Shown: positions 1 to 5,667 of the stretch, piece by piece
Layout of the letters: each line of letters opens with the position of its first letter
Numbering within the stretch: the stretch's first letter is position 1
Source of the DNA: an uncultured Alphaproteobacteria bacterium
GTDB lineage: Bacteria; Pseudomonadota; Alphaproteobacteria; RF32; CAG-239
DNA: 5,706 nucleotides
Direction: 5' to 3'
Assembly: GCA_900551585.1 (NCBI GenBank)
Contig: URWU01000109.1
Coordinates: 1-5,706 of the forward strand
The notes under the pieces: model-generated
The model's database searches: none
Told to the model about the DNA's origin: nothing
Seen by the model: the letters and a program-made list of their open reading frames with translations, nothing else
Program-made: the position numbers and the translations under genes

Positions 1-248
1 GTAAGGGGGCAGCTCGTGCATGTCGTCGTGAGGGACGCATTCCGGCCGTTATTTATGGTGGCAACAAAGACGCTATCATGATTAGTCTCAACCCTGTTGA
101 ACTGGAAAAAGCTTTGGATATGGTCGGTTTCTATGATGCCGACATCGAAATCGTTCTTGACGGTAAAAAACACAGCGTCATTTGTCAGGATGTTCAATTC
201 CATCCTGTTTCTGATGCGCCGATTCACGTCGACTTCCTCCGTAAATAG
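1..248 (+). CDS. rplY: 50S ribosomal protein L25, C-terminal part (5' end outside window)
   Basis: Reading from base 3 gives 81 residues up to TAG at 246-248. L25 binds 5S rRNA in the large ribosomal subunit. Family landmarks visible are KGAARACRREGRIPAVIYGG near the start, a central MISLNPVELEKAL segment, and the closing stretch QDVQFHPVSDAPIHVDFLRK. By comparison with the 94-residue E. coli protein, only about 13-17 N-terminal residues are missing. The protein stops right after the HVDFLR motif, where the long (Ctc/TL5) form common in Alphaproteobacteria would continue into a second beta domain of about 100 residues. No such continuation is visible downstream, so this is the short form, either natively or by truncation. 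The stop codon lies inside a long palindrome that starts at 241. pth follows after 147 nt, matching the conserved rplY-pth pairing. Identity is confident; the reason for the short form is open. Confidence 0.93.
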   Translation, partial: KGAARACRREGRIPAVIYGGNKDAIMISLNPVELEKALDMVGFYDADIEIVLDGKKHSVICQDVQFHPVSDAPIHVDFLRK

Positions 249-365
249 TTTTATAGAGTATCTATAGCGAAAAATTCGAAAGCGAAAAAATTCATGTACG
301 TCTTTGTACACTAAAATTTTTTCGCTTCTTTTTTTCACTATATCTATCACTCTAAAACTATTTAC
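241..365. repeat. Long imperfect palindrome between rplY and pth
   Basis: The outer arms GTAAATAGTTTT (241-252) and AAAACTATTTAC (354-365) are exact reverse complements. Further in, the arms continue with AGAG/CTCT, TATAG/CTATA and GCGAAAAAATT (282-292) against AATTTTTTCGC (315-325). The centre is TGTAC (295-299), a 6-nt loop, then GTACA (306-310). The whole intergenic space is therefore nearly one hairpin of about 125 nt with small bulges. The left arm supplies the last codons of rplY (the AAA and TAG). It could be a MITE-like insertion, a folded termination and mRNA-stability element, or a family of genomic palindromes. No obvious target-site duplication flanks it (CTCC on the left, TTTTC on the right). 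Confidence 0.85.
282..335 (+). terminator. Probable intrinsic terminator after rplY
   Basis: The inner part of the palindrome has an 11-bp stem (282-292 with 315-325) capped by the TGTAC/GTACA hairpin. It is followed by a T-rich tract (TTCTTTTTTT, 326-335). The stem is mostly A-T, with G-C only at its base and in the cap, so termination may be partial, leaving read-through into pth possible. It ends 61 nt before the pth start. Confidence 0.5.
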
Positions 366-395
366 TTTTCATTATTCTAAGAAAGATTAGGTACA

Positions 396-968
396 ATGTT
401 TTTGATTGTCGGTTTAGGAAATCCCGGAGCAGAATATGATAAAACCAGGCATAATGTCGGTTTTATGACTGCTGACGAAATTCATTCCTTTTATCATTTT
501 GCACCGTTCAAAGCCAAGTTTGACGGCTTGATTGCCGAAGGGCAGATTGACGGTGAAAAGGTATATCTTTTAAAACCGCAAACCTATATGAATCTTTCCG
601 GCAACTCGGTTGTCAAAGCTGCCAATTTTTATAAAATCCTGCCGCAGAATGTTATTGTTATCCATGATGATATGGATTTGCCGGTCGGTAAAATCAAAGC
701 CAAAATCGGCGGCGGAGCCGGCGGGCATAACGGCTTGAAATCAATCGATTCAGCTATTACCCCTAATTATAACCGTATTCGTCTCGGTGTCGGCCACCCG
801 CAGGGTGCCGGCGAAGCTGTCGTCAATCATGTTCTGTCACGCTTTTCCAAGGCAGACTTTGCCTCGATTGAGACGAATATTCAGATTATCTGTGAAGCGC
901 TGCCGGTCTTGTTGCAAAACGGTTTGGCACAATTCACCAATAAACTCGGAATGGCCGTTAAAAAGTAA
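396..968 (+). CDS. pth: Peptidyl-tRNA hydrolase
   Basis: This 190-residue cytoplasmic enzyme hydrolyses the ester bond of peptidyl-tRNA released from stalled ribosomes, recycling tRNA. The length matches the bacterial Pth family (about 190-200). Signatures in order are GLGNPGAEYDKTRHNVGF (residues 6-23), KPQTYMNLSG (60-69), HDDMDLP (90-96) and GGGAGGHNGLKSI (105-117). The residues equivalent to E. coli N10, H20 (catalytic), N68, D93 and N114 are present as N9, H19, N66, D91 and N112, so it should be active. The start ATG at 396 gives the family N-terminus directly; only a weak AGG lies upstream (389-391). It usually sits between rplY and ychF. Here rplY is in place, but ychF has been moved about 3.4 kb downstream by a glycan gene block. 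Confidence 0.97.
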   Translation: MFLIVGLGNPGAEYDKTRHNVGFMTADEIHSFYHFAPFKAKFDGLIAEGQIDGEKVYLLKPQTYMNLSGNSVVKAANFYKILPQNVIVIHDDMDLPVGKIKAKIGGGAGGHNGLKSIDSAITPNYNRIRLGVGHPQGAGEAVVNHVLSRFSKADFASIETNIQIICEALPVLLQNGLAQFTNKLGMAVKK

Positions 969-979
969 TAATTTTACTT

Positions 980-1032
980 TTGTCCACACCGCTTCAGTTA
1001 ATATTGTCTAAACATAAATTTGCTTCTACACT
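980..1032 (+). promoter_or_regulatory. Candidate promoter for the acyltransferase gene
   Basis: Two overlapping sigma-70-like readings exist between pth and the next gene. The first is TTGTCC (980-985), 16 nt, TATTGT (1002-1007), an arrangement repeated before the next two genes. The second is TTGTCT (1004-1009), 17 nt, TACACT (1027-1032), which would leave a leader of only about 10 nt. The 12-mer CTTTTGTCCACA at 977-988 recurs exactly at 1599-1610 before the next gene, which favours the first reading. The call is inference from pattern only. Confidence 0.4.
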
Positions 1033-1038
1033 CTCGGT

Positions 1039-1043
1039 GGAGG
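1039..1043 (+). promoter_or_regulatory. Ribosome binding site of the acyltransferase gene
   Basis: GGAGG is followed by 4 nt and then ATG at 1048. It is a strong Shine-Dalgarno match, slightly closer than the usual spacing, and it fixes the start. Confidence 0.75.
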
Positions 1044-1047
1044 CAAC

Positions 1048-1590
1048 ATGAAACTATTAAAAAAACTTTTCAAAAAGAAACCTCATTGCAAGTTGTTGGG
1101 TGAGCATATTGAAATTGGTGACTCGCGTTTGGACAAACAAACCGTGGTCGGTGATTATACTTATGTTGGTAATAATTGCTATGTTACGAAAGCGCAAATC
1201 GGGCGCTATGTGTCGATTGCAAATTTTGTGACAATTGGTGCGGGTGAACATGATTTAGATGATATCTCTACTTCTGCCTGGTTTTATGATGATCCCCTTG
1301 CCGTCTTGCGCCGCGGAGAATGTGTTATCGGTAATGATGTCTGGATTGGTGTTGACAGCATTATTCGTCGTGGTGTTAAAATCGGTAACGGTGCCGTTGT
1401 CGGGGCCAATTCTTTTGTGAATCATGATGTTCCTGATTTTGCCATTGTTGCCGGGAATCCGGCGCGGCTTATTCGCTATCGTTTTGACGAGGAAATGCAA
1501 GCTGAAATTTCGGCTTCGAAATGGTGGGAAAAAGATTTACCCGAAGCAAAAGAAATCATAAAAAAACTTAAAAGCAAAATAAAGGCTTAA
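1048..1590 (+). CDS. CatB-like hexapeptide-repeat O-acyltransferase
   Basis: This 180-residue protein has the left-handed beta-helix repeat pattern of the xenobiotic/CatB-like acetyltransferases. Imperfect hexapeptides run through residues 33-64 (VVGDYTYVGNN, then AQIGRYVSIANFVTIG) and resume at 93-124 (VIGNDVWIGVDSIIRRGVKIGNGAVVGANS). Between them is the loop GAGEHDLDDIST with H68, the expected catalytic histidine. The end NPARLIRYRF (137-146) is the standard close of the helix and precedes a short charged C-terminal helix. Family members usually transfer acetyl from acetyl-CoA to a hydroxyl or amine. Next to two glycosyltransferase genes, the likely substrate is a sugar of a surface polysaccharide or LPS; this is inference, and drug acetylation seems less likely. 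The N-terminus MKLLKKLFKKK is strongly basic and may associate with the inner membrane. The start is set by a strong GGAGG. Confidence 0.88.
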   Translation: MKLLKKLFKKKPHCKLLGEHIEIGDSRLDKQTVVGDYTYVGNNCYVTKAQIGRYVSIANFVTIGAGEHDLDDISTSAWFYDDPLAVLRRGECVIGNDVWIGVDSIIRRGVKIGNGAVVGANSFVNHDVPDFAIVAGNPARLIRYRFDEEMQAEISASKWWEKDLPEAKEIIKKLKSKIKA

Positions 1591-1601
1591 AAATCGGGCT
1601 T

Positions 1602-1633
1602 TTGTCCACATAATGTGTTATTATATGTATACT
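1602..1633 (+). promoter_or_regulatory. Candidate promoter for the two-domain glycosyltransferase gene
   Basis: TTGTCC (1602-1607), 16 nt and TATGTA (1624-1629) repeat the pattern seen before the acyltransferase. A better -10 match, TATACT (1628-1633), overlaps at a longer spacing of 20 nt. The surrounding 12-mer CTTTTGTCCACA (1599-1610) is identical to 977-988, and both copies begin shortly after the preceding stop codon (8-9 nt). The function is inferred, not shown. Confidence 0.42.
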
Positions 1634-1662
1634 TTATGGTAAAAATCTCTACTATTGAATGC

Positions 1663-1667
1663 GGAGG
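1663..1667 (+). promoter_or_regulatory. Ribosome binding site that sets the start of the glycosyltransferase
   Basis: GGAGG lies 5 nt before ATG 1673. An in-frame TTG at 1655 would place this site inside the coding sequence, so ATG 1673 is the better start. Confidence 0.8.
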
Positions 1668-1672
1668 TGGCC

Positions 1673-3388
1673 ATGAAGAAACTAGATATTGCATTGTCGG
1701 TCAAAACTTTTATTCGTCCCGATTGTCTGAAACGTTTTTTAGACTCGATTGTTCGTTATCAAAATAAATGGCAGGTGAAATTTGCCGATGTGATTGTTGT
1801 TGATGACGGTGATGAAGAAAGCCAAGTTGTTAATAGTGATTTGGTAAAAAATTATCCTGATTTGCATGTATCATATTATAAATATGAGTTTAATTCGCTC
1901 GGGTTGTGCAAGGGCCGCAATGAAGGATTAGCCAAGTGCAAGGCTCCTTTCTTTATCTATTGTGATGATGATTTTATGCTGGATTTGGATTGTGATATTG
2001 AAGCAGCCAAACAGATGCTTGAAGATAAAAATCTGGATATTCTCGGCGGCTATTATCGCAATGTCAGTTCTGAAGACAGTGTCAAATATCAGTCGGACAA
2101 CTGGCTCGGATTCATTAACGGCGGGGATAAGGAAGATTTTTGTACCATTTATTCTTCAGTCTTTCCGGAATTTGTCCTTTGCGATATTGTTGAGAACTTT
2201 TTTATCGGCAAAACAGAAATTGTTAGAAAAATTGGTTATCCTGAAAATGTGCCGACGAATGAGCATAATATTGTTTTTCTGTTATTCAAACAGGCGGGGA
2301 TTAAAATCGGCTCAACCAACAAGTTGTTTGTTCGTCATTATCATCCGAAAAAGAAGAAAAAGAACTACAACAAATTTCGCAACCGGGTTGTTGTTAATCC
2401 GATTAATAAAAAAGTTTACGGCGTTTTGGTACAGCAAAATAAGATTTTTAAATTTGATGATTATCTTGATGTAGCCAAATATAAATTTGTTGAAGATAAA
2501 AAGTTTATCAAGCATATCGACCTCGGACTGATTAAGATTTCTATTCGTTATAAATGGTTGCTGCGTCTTCCCAAAGAAATTAAAAAAGGCTGTAGAAAGC
2601 TGTATAATTTGATTATGAAGCCTTGGCACAAAATTAAGCTTGAGGAATATCGACGCGCATATCCGCAGGTGATGACGACAGCCCAGACTCTTGATAAATT
2701 GCTTAAAGAAAAAATTTCAATTGCCCGTTTAGGTGACGGAGAGTTCAAACTGGTAGCCGGTGACGGGTTAGGTGAACGCGGCAAGAAGAATGAGTATCAG
2801 GTTTTTGATGCCGGTTTACAGAAACGTTTACAAGAAATTTTGAAAAATCCGCAGCCGAATGTTTTGGTTTCAATTGCGCCTTTTTCGGATAAATATGATG
2901 ATACGCCTAATTTCAAGAATGGTTTTTCTTATATGGAAAGATTTTGGATAGATTATTGGAATCGGGTCAAGGACTATCTTAATTTTTCTCATAAATACGG
3001 AAGTACAACAGTAACGCGCTCTACAGTATTCTATGAAAATAAGCTTGAAAAGATTAAGAAAATCTGGGATGGCCGCAAGGTGTTATTTGTTGTAGGGCAA
3101 AATTCTCATTTTATAGATGAACCGCGTTTGTTTGATAACATTGCCGAAAAAGAATTTCTGTATGTTAAAGGCAAGAGCTCATTTGATGACTATGAAAAGA
3201 TTTTTGACCAGGTTAAAAAGTACAAAACGGACTGGCTGATTTTTATCTCTTTGGGGCCGACGGCAACTCTCTTGGCCTGTGATTTGGCAAAATTGGGTTA
3301 CCAGGCTTTGGATATGGGGCATCTTCCGAATTGTTATTTGCAATATCTTGGGGAAAAAGAGTCACCCGAAAAGGAAAATTATAAGTAA
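1673..3388 (+). CDS. Two-domain glycosyltransferase: GT2-like (GT-A) plus GT-D (DUF1792)
   Basis: This 571-residue protein has no signal peptide. Residues 1 to about 235 look like a family 2 GT-A glycosyltransferase: LSVKTFIRPDCLKRFLDSI at the start, VVDDG (42-46) for the nucleotide, CDDDF with D98-D100 as the metal-binding DxD, then VENFFIGKTEIV (E174), NEHNIVFLL (E197-H198) and H222/H224 at the end. A basic linker with a KKKKK run follows (about 226-333). Residues about 334-565 resemble the GT-D fold family (DUF1792). They carry IARLGDGEF, with D355-G356-E357 as the DxE motif, a central WIDYWNRV segment, VLFVVGQNSHF, and the close WLIFISLGPTATLLACDLAKLGYQALDMGH (521-550). The two domains may add two sugars in sequence to a cell-surface glycan on the cytoplasmic side; donors and acceptors cannot be read from the sequence. 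Domain calls are from motif memory: GT2 is firm and GT-D is likely. Confidence 0.85.
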   Translation: MKKLDIALSVKTFIRPDCLKRFLDSIVRYQNKWQVKFADVIVVDDGDEESQVVNSDLVKNYPDLHVSYYKYEFNSLGLCKGRNEGLAKCKAPFFIYCDDDFMLDLDCDIEAAKQMLEDKNLDILGGYYRNVSSEDSVKYQSDNWLGFINGGDKEDFCTIYSSVFPEFVLCDIVENFFIGKTEIVRKIGYPENVPTNEHNIVFLLFKQAGIKIGSTNKLFVRHYHPKKKKKNYNKFRNRVVVNPINKKVYGVLVQQNKIFKFDDYLDVAKYKFVEDKKFIKHIDLGLIKISIRYKWLLRLPKEIKKGCRKLYNLIMKPWHKIKLEEYRRAYPQVMTTAQTLDKLLKEKISIARLGDGEFKLVAGDGLGERGKKNEYQVFDAGLQKRLQEILKNPQPNVLVSIAPFSDKYDDTPNFKNGFSYMERFWIDYWNRVKDYLNFSHKYGSTTVTRSTVFYENKLEKIKKIWDGRKVLFVVGQNSHFIDEPRLFDNIAEKEFLYVKGKSSFDDYEKIFDQVKKYKTDWLIFISLGPTATLLACDLAKLGYQALDMGHLPNCYLQYLGEKESPEKENYK

Positions 3389-3397
3389 ATTTGTAAT

Positions 3398-3425
3398 TTG
3401 TCTAAATAGCTTGCTAATATATATT
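3398..3425 (+). promoter_or_regulatory. Candidate promoter for the family 6 glycosyltransferase gene
   Basis: TTGTCT (3398-3403), 16 nt and TATATT (3420-3425) have the same spacing as the patterns before the two preceding genes. The pattern begins 10 nt after the stop codon at 3388 and would give a leader of about 50 nt to ATG 3484. The call is inferred from pattern. Confidence 0.5.
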
Positions 3426-3483
3426 TACTTTGTGTGTTTTTGTTATATTGTATCCGATAGTAGTAACTATGGGTCTATCAATA

Positions 3484-4317
3484 ATGAAAATTGCAGTTTT
3501 ATATATCGCATTAGGACGATATACCGTATTTTGGGATGATTTTTACCAAAGCAGCGAGAAGCATTTTGTTCGGGAAGCGGAAAAAGAATATTTTGTTTTT
3601 ACAGATGCAGAGCATTTGAACTTTGATGAAAAAGAAAACGTCCATTTGATACCTCAATGTAAAAAAGGGTGGCCCTTTGATACATTGATGCGCTATGAAA
3701 TGTTTCTCCAAATTGAAAAGCAATTAGAGCAGGCTGATTATATCTTTTTCTTTAACGGCAATAGCAAATTTTTTAGAAAGATTTCGGCGGCTGAAATTCT
3801 TCCGGATGATGAGCATGACGGGCTGGTCGCCGCAACATTTGACTGGTCAAAAGAAAAATTTACCTATGAGCGTAATCCGCTGTCTACGGCCTATATTTCC
3901 GAGGGTGAAGGGCGTTATTATTTCAGGGGCGGCGTTAACGGCGGTAAAACAGTCCAATATCTGCAGATGATTAAAACTCTTAATCAAAATATAAAACAGG
4001 ATTTGGAAAAAAATATTATTGCCATTTGGCATGATGAAAGTCATATTAACAGATATTTGCTTGATAAAAATCCTTTAGTCTTAAGCCATTATTACTGTTT
4101 TGACGGTGCAAAATTTATTAATCCGTTTCGAGTTAAAATTATCATGCAGGATAAATCTTCACACAAATTCGGCGGTATGAAGTATTTGCGCGGTGAGGCA
4201 GAAAAACCGGTTACTTTACGGGAAAGAGCAGAAGTAAGAATAATGAAATTTATCTGCCCTTTTATTCCGATTAAAAAACTACGTAAGAAAGTGCGTAATT
4301 TTTATCGGGGGTTGTAA
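3484..4317 (+). CDS. Family 6 glycosyltransferase (ABO/alpha-1,3-Gal(NAc)-transferase-like)
   Basis: This 277-residue protein has the motifs of GT6, a retaining family that makes alpha-1,3-Gal or GalNAc linkages. In order these are MKIAVLYIALGRYTVFWDDFYQSSEKHF (1-28), YFVFTDAEH (36-44), GWPFDTLMRYEMF (62-74), FFFNGNSKF (88-96), FTYERNPLSTAYI (125-137), YYFRGGVNGG (144-153) and WHDESHINRYLL (181-192). N91-G92-N93 replaces the animal DxD. Bacterial GT6 enzymes typically have NxN and work without metal. E184 matches the catalytic-site Glu of ABO and alpha-3-GalT enzymes. G149 aligns with Gly268 of human A transferase (Ala in B), a weak hint of GalNAc use. The last 28 residues are basic and amphipathic, likely for membrane contact. 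There is no animal-type transmembrane stem. The start is uncertain: ATG 3484 gives the family N-terminus, ATG 3469 adds five residues, TTG 3430 adds 18, and no strong ribosome binding site is seen. Confidence 0.9.
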   Translation: MKIAVLYIALGRYTVFWDDFYQSSEKHFVREAEKEYFVFTDAEHLNFDEKENVHLIPQCKKGWPFDTLMRYEMFLQIEKQLEQADYIFFFNGNSKFFRKISAAEILPDDEHDGLVAATFDWSKEKFTYERNPLSTAYISEGEGRYYFRGGVNGGKTVQYLQMIKTLNQNIKQDLEKNIIAIWHDESHINRYLLDKNPLVLSHYYCFDGAKFINPFRVKIIMQDKSSHKFGGMKYLRGEAEKPVTLRERAEVRIMKFICPFIPIKKLRKKVRNFYRGL

Positions 4318-4337
4318 ATTCCCCTTGAAATAGTGGG

Positions 4338-4346
4338 TGTTATAAG
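4338..4346 (+). promoter_or_regulatory. Candidate extended -10 promoter for ychF
   Basis: TGTTATAAG fits an extended -10 (TG, one base, TATAAG). No convincing -35 is found at 16-18 nt upstream; TTGAAA (4325-4330) is too close. Transcription would start near 4353, inside the left arm of the hairpin before ychF. Such a local promoter would make sense because ychF is now far from the rplY-pth promoter. Confidence 0.4.
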
Positions 4347-4348
4347 TT

Positions 4349-4389
4349 AAAACTCTGTCTAAGTTAAGTTATTTAGATGGAGTTTTTTT
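4349..4389 (+). terminator. ychF: Hairpin with T-run directly before ychF, covering its ribosome binding site
   Basis: AAAACTCTGTCTAA (4349-4362) pairs with TTAGATGGAGTTTT (4373-4386) along 14 bp when two G-U pairs are allowed. The loop is 10 nt, and the 3' arm runs into seven Ts (4383-4389). This is the form of an intrinsic terminator, ending transcripts of the glycosyltransferase block. The 3' arm also contains GGAG (4379-4382), the only Shine-Dalgarno candidate for ATG 4393 (10-nt spacing), so the same fold could limit ychF translation. The stem is A-T rich, so its strength is uncertain. Confidence 0.6.
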
Positions 4390-4392
4390 ATC

Positions 4393-5502
4393 ATGGGTTT
4401 TAATTGCGGTATTGTCGGATTGCCGAATGTCGGTAAATCTACCTTGTTTAATGCATTGACGCAGACAATTGCGGCGCAGGCGGCAAATTTTCCTTTCTGC
4501 ACCATTGAGCCGAATACCGGCCGTGTGGCTGTTCCGGATAAGCGTTTAGACAAGCTGGTTGAAATGGTTCAGCCGAAGTCTGTTGTGCCGACACAATTGG
4601 AATTTGTTGATATTGCCGGTTTGGTTAAAGGTGCGTCCAAAGGTGAGGGACTGGGCAACCAGTTTCTGGCTAATATCCGCGAGACAGATGCGATTATTCA
4701 TGTGTTGCGTTGCTTTGAAGATGACAATATTACTCATGTTGAGGGCTCGGTTGATCCGGTGCGTGATGCTGAGATTGTTGAAACGGAACTGATGATTGCC
4801 GATTTGGAATCTTTGGAAAAACGTTTTGACCAGGCGCAGAAAAAAGCTAAGGGCGGCGATAAAGAGGCGATTGTCAATGTCAGCGTTATGAAACCGATTA
4901 TTGAAGCTCTGCAGGCCGGTTTGCCGGCAAGAACAGCCGCTCCGGACGGCAGCAACAAAGATGCGGCCAAAGCCTATAAAATGCTACAGCTTTTGACCTC
5001 TAAACCGGTTTTGTATGTTTGTAATGTTGATGAAGATTCTGCTGCTTCCGGTAACAAATTCTCTGAGCAGGTTTTTGCCAAGGCTGCTAATGAAAAGGCC
5101 GGTGCGGTAATTATTTCGGCCGCTATCGAATCGGAAGTTGCCCAATTGGAATCGGACGACGAAAAGAAAGAGTTTTTGGGTTCTCTGGGTTTGGAAGAAT
5201 CCGGCTTGTCAAAAATTATCCGTGCCGGTTACAAACTGTTGGGCCTTGAAACCTATTTTACCTGCGGTCCTAAAGAAGTTCGGGCCTGGACTTTTCTGAA
5301 AGGCTCCAAAGCGCCGCAATGTGCCGGTATTATCCATTCTGATTTTGAACGCGGTTTTATCCGTGCCGAGACCATTGCTTATGATGACTTTGTCAAACTC
5401 GGCGGCGAGCAGGCTTGCAAGGAAGCCGGCAAAATGCGTTCCGAAGGAAAAGAATATGTGGTACAGGACGGAGATATATTGGAATTCCTTTTCAATGTTT
5501 AA
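4393..5502 (+). CDS. ychF: Ribosome-associated ATPase YchF (Obg-like, TRAFAC family)
   Basis: This 369-residue protein is full length for the family (363 in E. coli). Visible parts are the P-loop GLPNVGKST (9-17), the phase FPFCTIEPNTG (33-43), the G3 motif DIAGLVKGAS (73-82) followed by GEGLGNQFL, and N211-V212-D213-E214 at the G4 position. The altered G4 (NxxE in place of NKxD) is why YchF proteins prefer ATP to GTP. A coiled helical insert lies around 135-200, and a TGS domain closes the protein (about 287-369, from TYFTCGPKEVRAWTF to GDILEFLFNV). YchF binds ribosomes and is linked to stress responses and translation fidelity. It normally follows pth directly; here it follows a glycan gene block and a hairpin over its ribosome binding site. 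No damage is seen. Confidence 0.97.
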   Translation: MGFNCGIVGLPNVGKSTLFNALTQTIAAQAANFPFCTIEPNTGRVAVPDKRLDKLVEMVQPKSVVPTQLEFVDIAGLVKGASKGEGLGNQFLANIRETDAIIHVLRCFEDDNITHVEGSVDPVRDAEIVETELMIADLESLEKRFDQAQKKAKGGDKEAIVNVSVMKPIIEALQAGLPARTAAPDGSNKDAAKAYKMLQLLTSKPVLYVCNVDEDSAASGNKFSEQVFAKAANEKAGAVIISAAIESEVAQLESDDEKKEFLGSLGLEESGLSKIIRAGYKLLGLETYFTCGPKEVRAWTFLKGSKAPQCAGIIHSDFERGFIRAETIAYDDFVKLGGEQACKEAGKMRSEGKEYVVQDGDILEFLFNV

Positions 5503-5532
5503 TTAAAACTGCATATAAAGGATAGCTCATAC

Positions 5533-5600
5533 AGAAATGGCGGTATGAAAGTGCCCTCATGTACCCGAATGTACATTGCGGTACTTTCGGCCTGATTTCT
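5533..5600. repeat. Imperfect palindrome downstream of ychF
   Basis: AGAAAT (5533-5538) mirrors ATTTCT (5595-5600), and GAAAGT (5547-5552) mirrors ACTTTC (5583-5588). The centre is ATGTAC (5559-5564), a 6-nt loop, then GTACAT (5571-5576). With G-U pairs, most of 5546-5589 can fold as one hairpin. It begins about 30 nt after the ychF stop. No solid T-run follows, so it is a weak terminator at best. The core TCATGTAC, 6 nt, GTACA is the same as in the palindrome after rplY. Confidence 0.7.
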
Positions 5601-5638
5601 TATTATTTCTCTCGTTAGAAAGTTTTTTAGCCAAAAAA

Positions 5639-5667
5639 TTGACAATAAATGTGTTCTGTGTTATAAA
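5639..5667 (+). promoter_or_regulatory. Near-consensus sigma-70 promoter reading out of the window
   Basis: TTGACA (5639-5644), 17 nt and TATAAA (5662-5667) make a full -35 and a 5/6 -10 at optimal spacing. The start of transcription would be near 5674. No gene begins in the remaining 39 nt, so the target lies beyond the window. It is the best promoter match in the window. Confidence 0.72.

Noticed and set aside
961..981. AAAAGTAA / TTACTTTT hairpin over the pth stop codon as a terminator
   Set aside because: The 8-bp stem has one G-C pair and no T-run beyond the stem, so it is too weak to call.
1057..1500. Reverse-strand open frames across the acyltransferase gene
   Set aside because: They are antisense shadows with low-complexity, unrecognisable translations and no ribosome binding site.
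1570..1603. AAAAGC / GCTTTT inverted repeat after the acyltransferase as a terminator
   Set aside because: Only six pairs with a loop of over 20 nt and no T-tract after it.
1655..1672. Upstream TTG start giving six extra residues (MNAEVA) on the two-domain glycosyltransferase
   Set aside because: The GGAGG ribosome binding site lies inside this stretch, with ATG 1673 at proper spacing.
3430..3483. TTG start adding 18 hydrophobic residues to the GT6 protein, resembling a membrane anchor
   Set aside because: Bacterial GT6 proteins begin at the MKIAVLYI segment, and the extension sits just after the proposed promoter. A short anchor cannot be fully excluded.
4307..4324. GGGG / CCCC inverted repeat around the GT6 stop codon
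   Set aside because: A four-pair stem with a loop of about 9 nt and no T-run; the hairpin at 4349-4389 is the better end signal.
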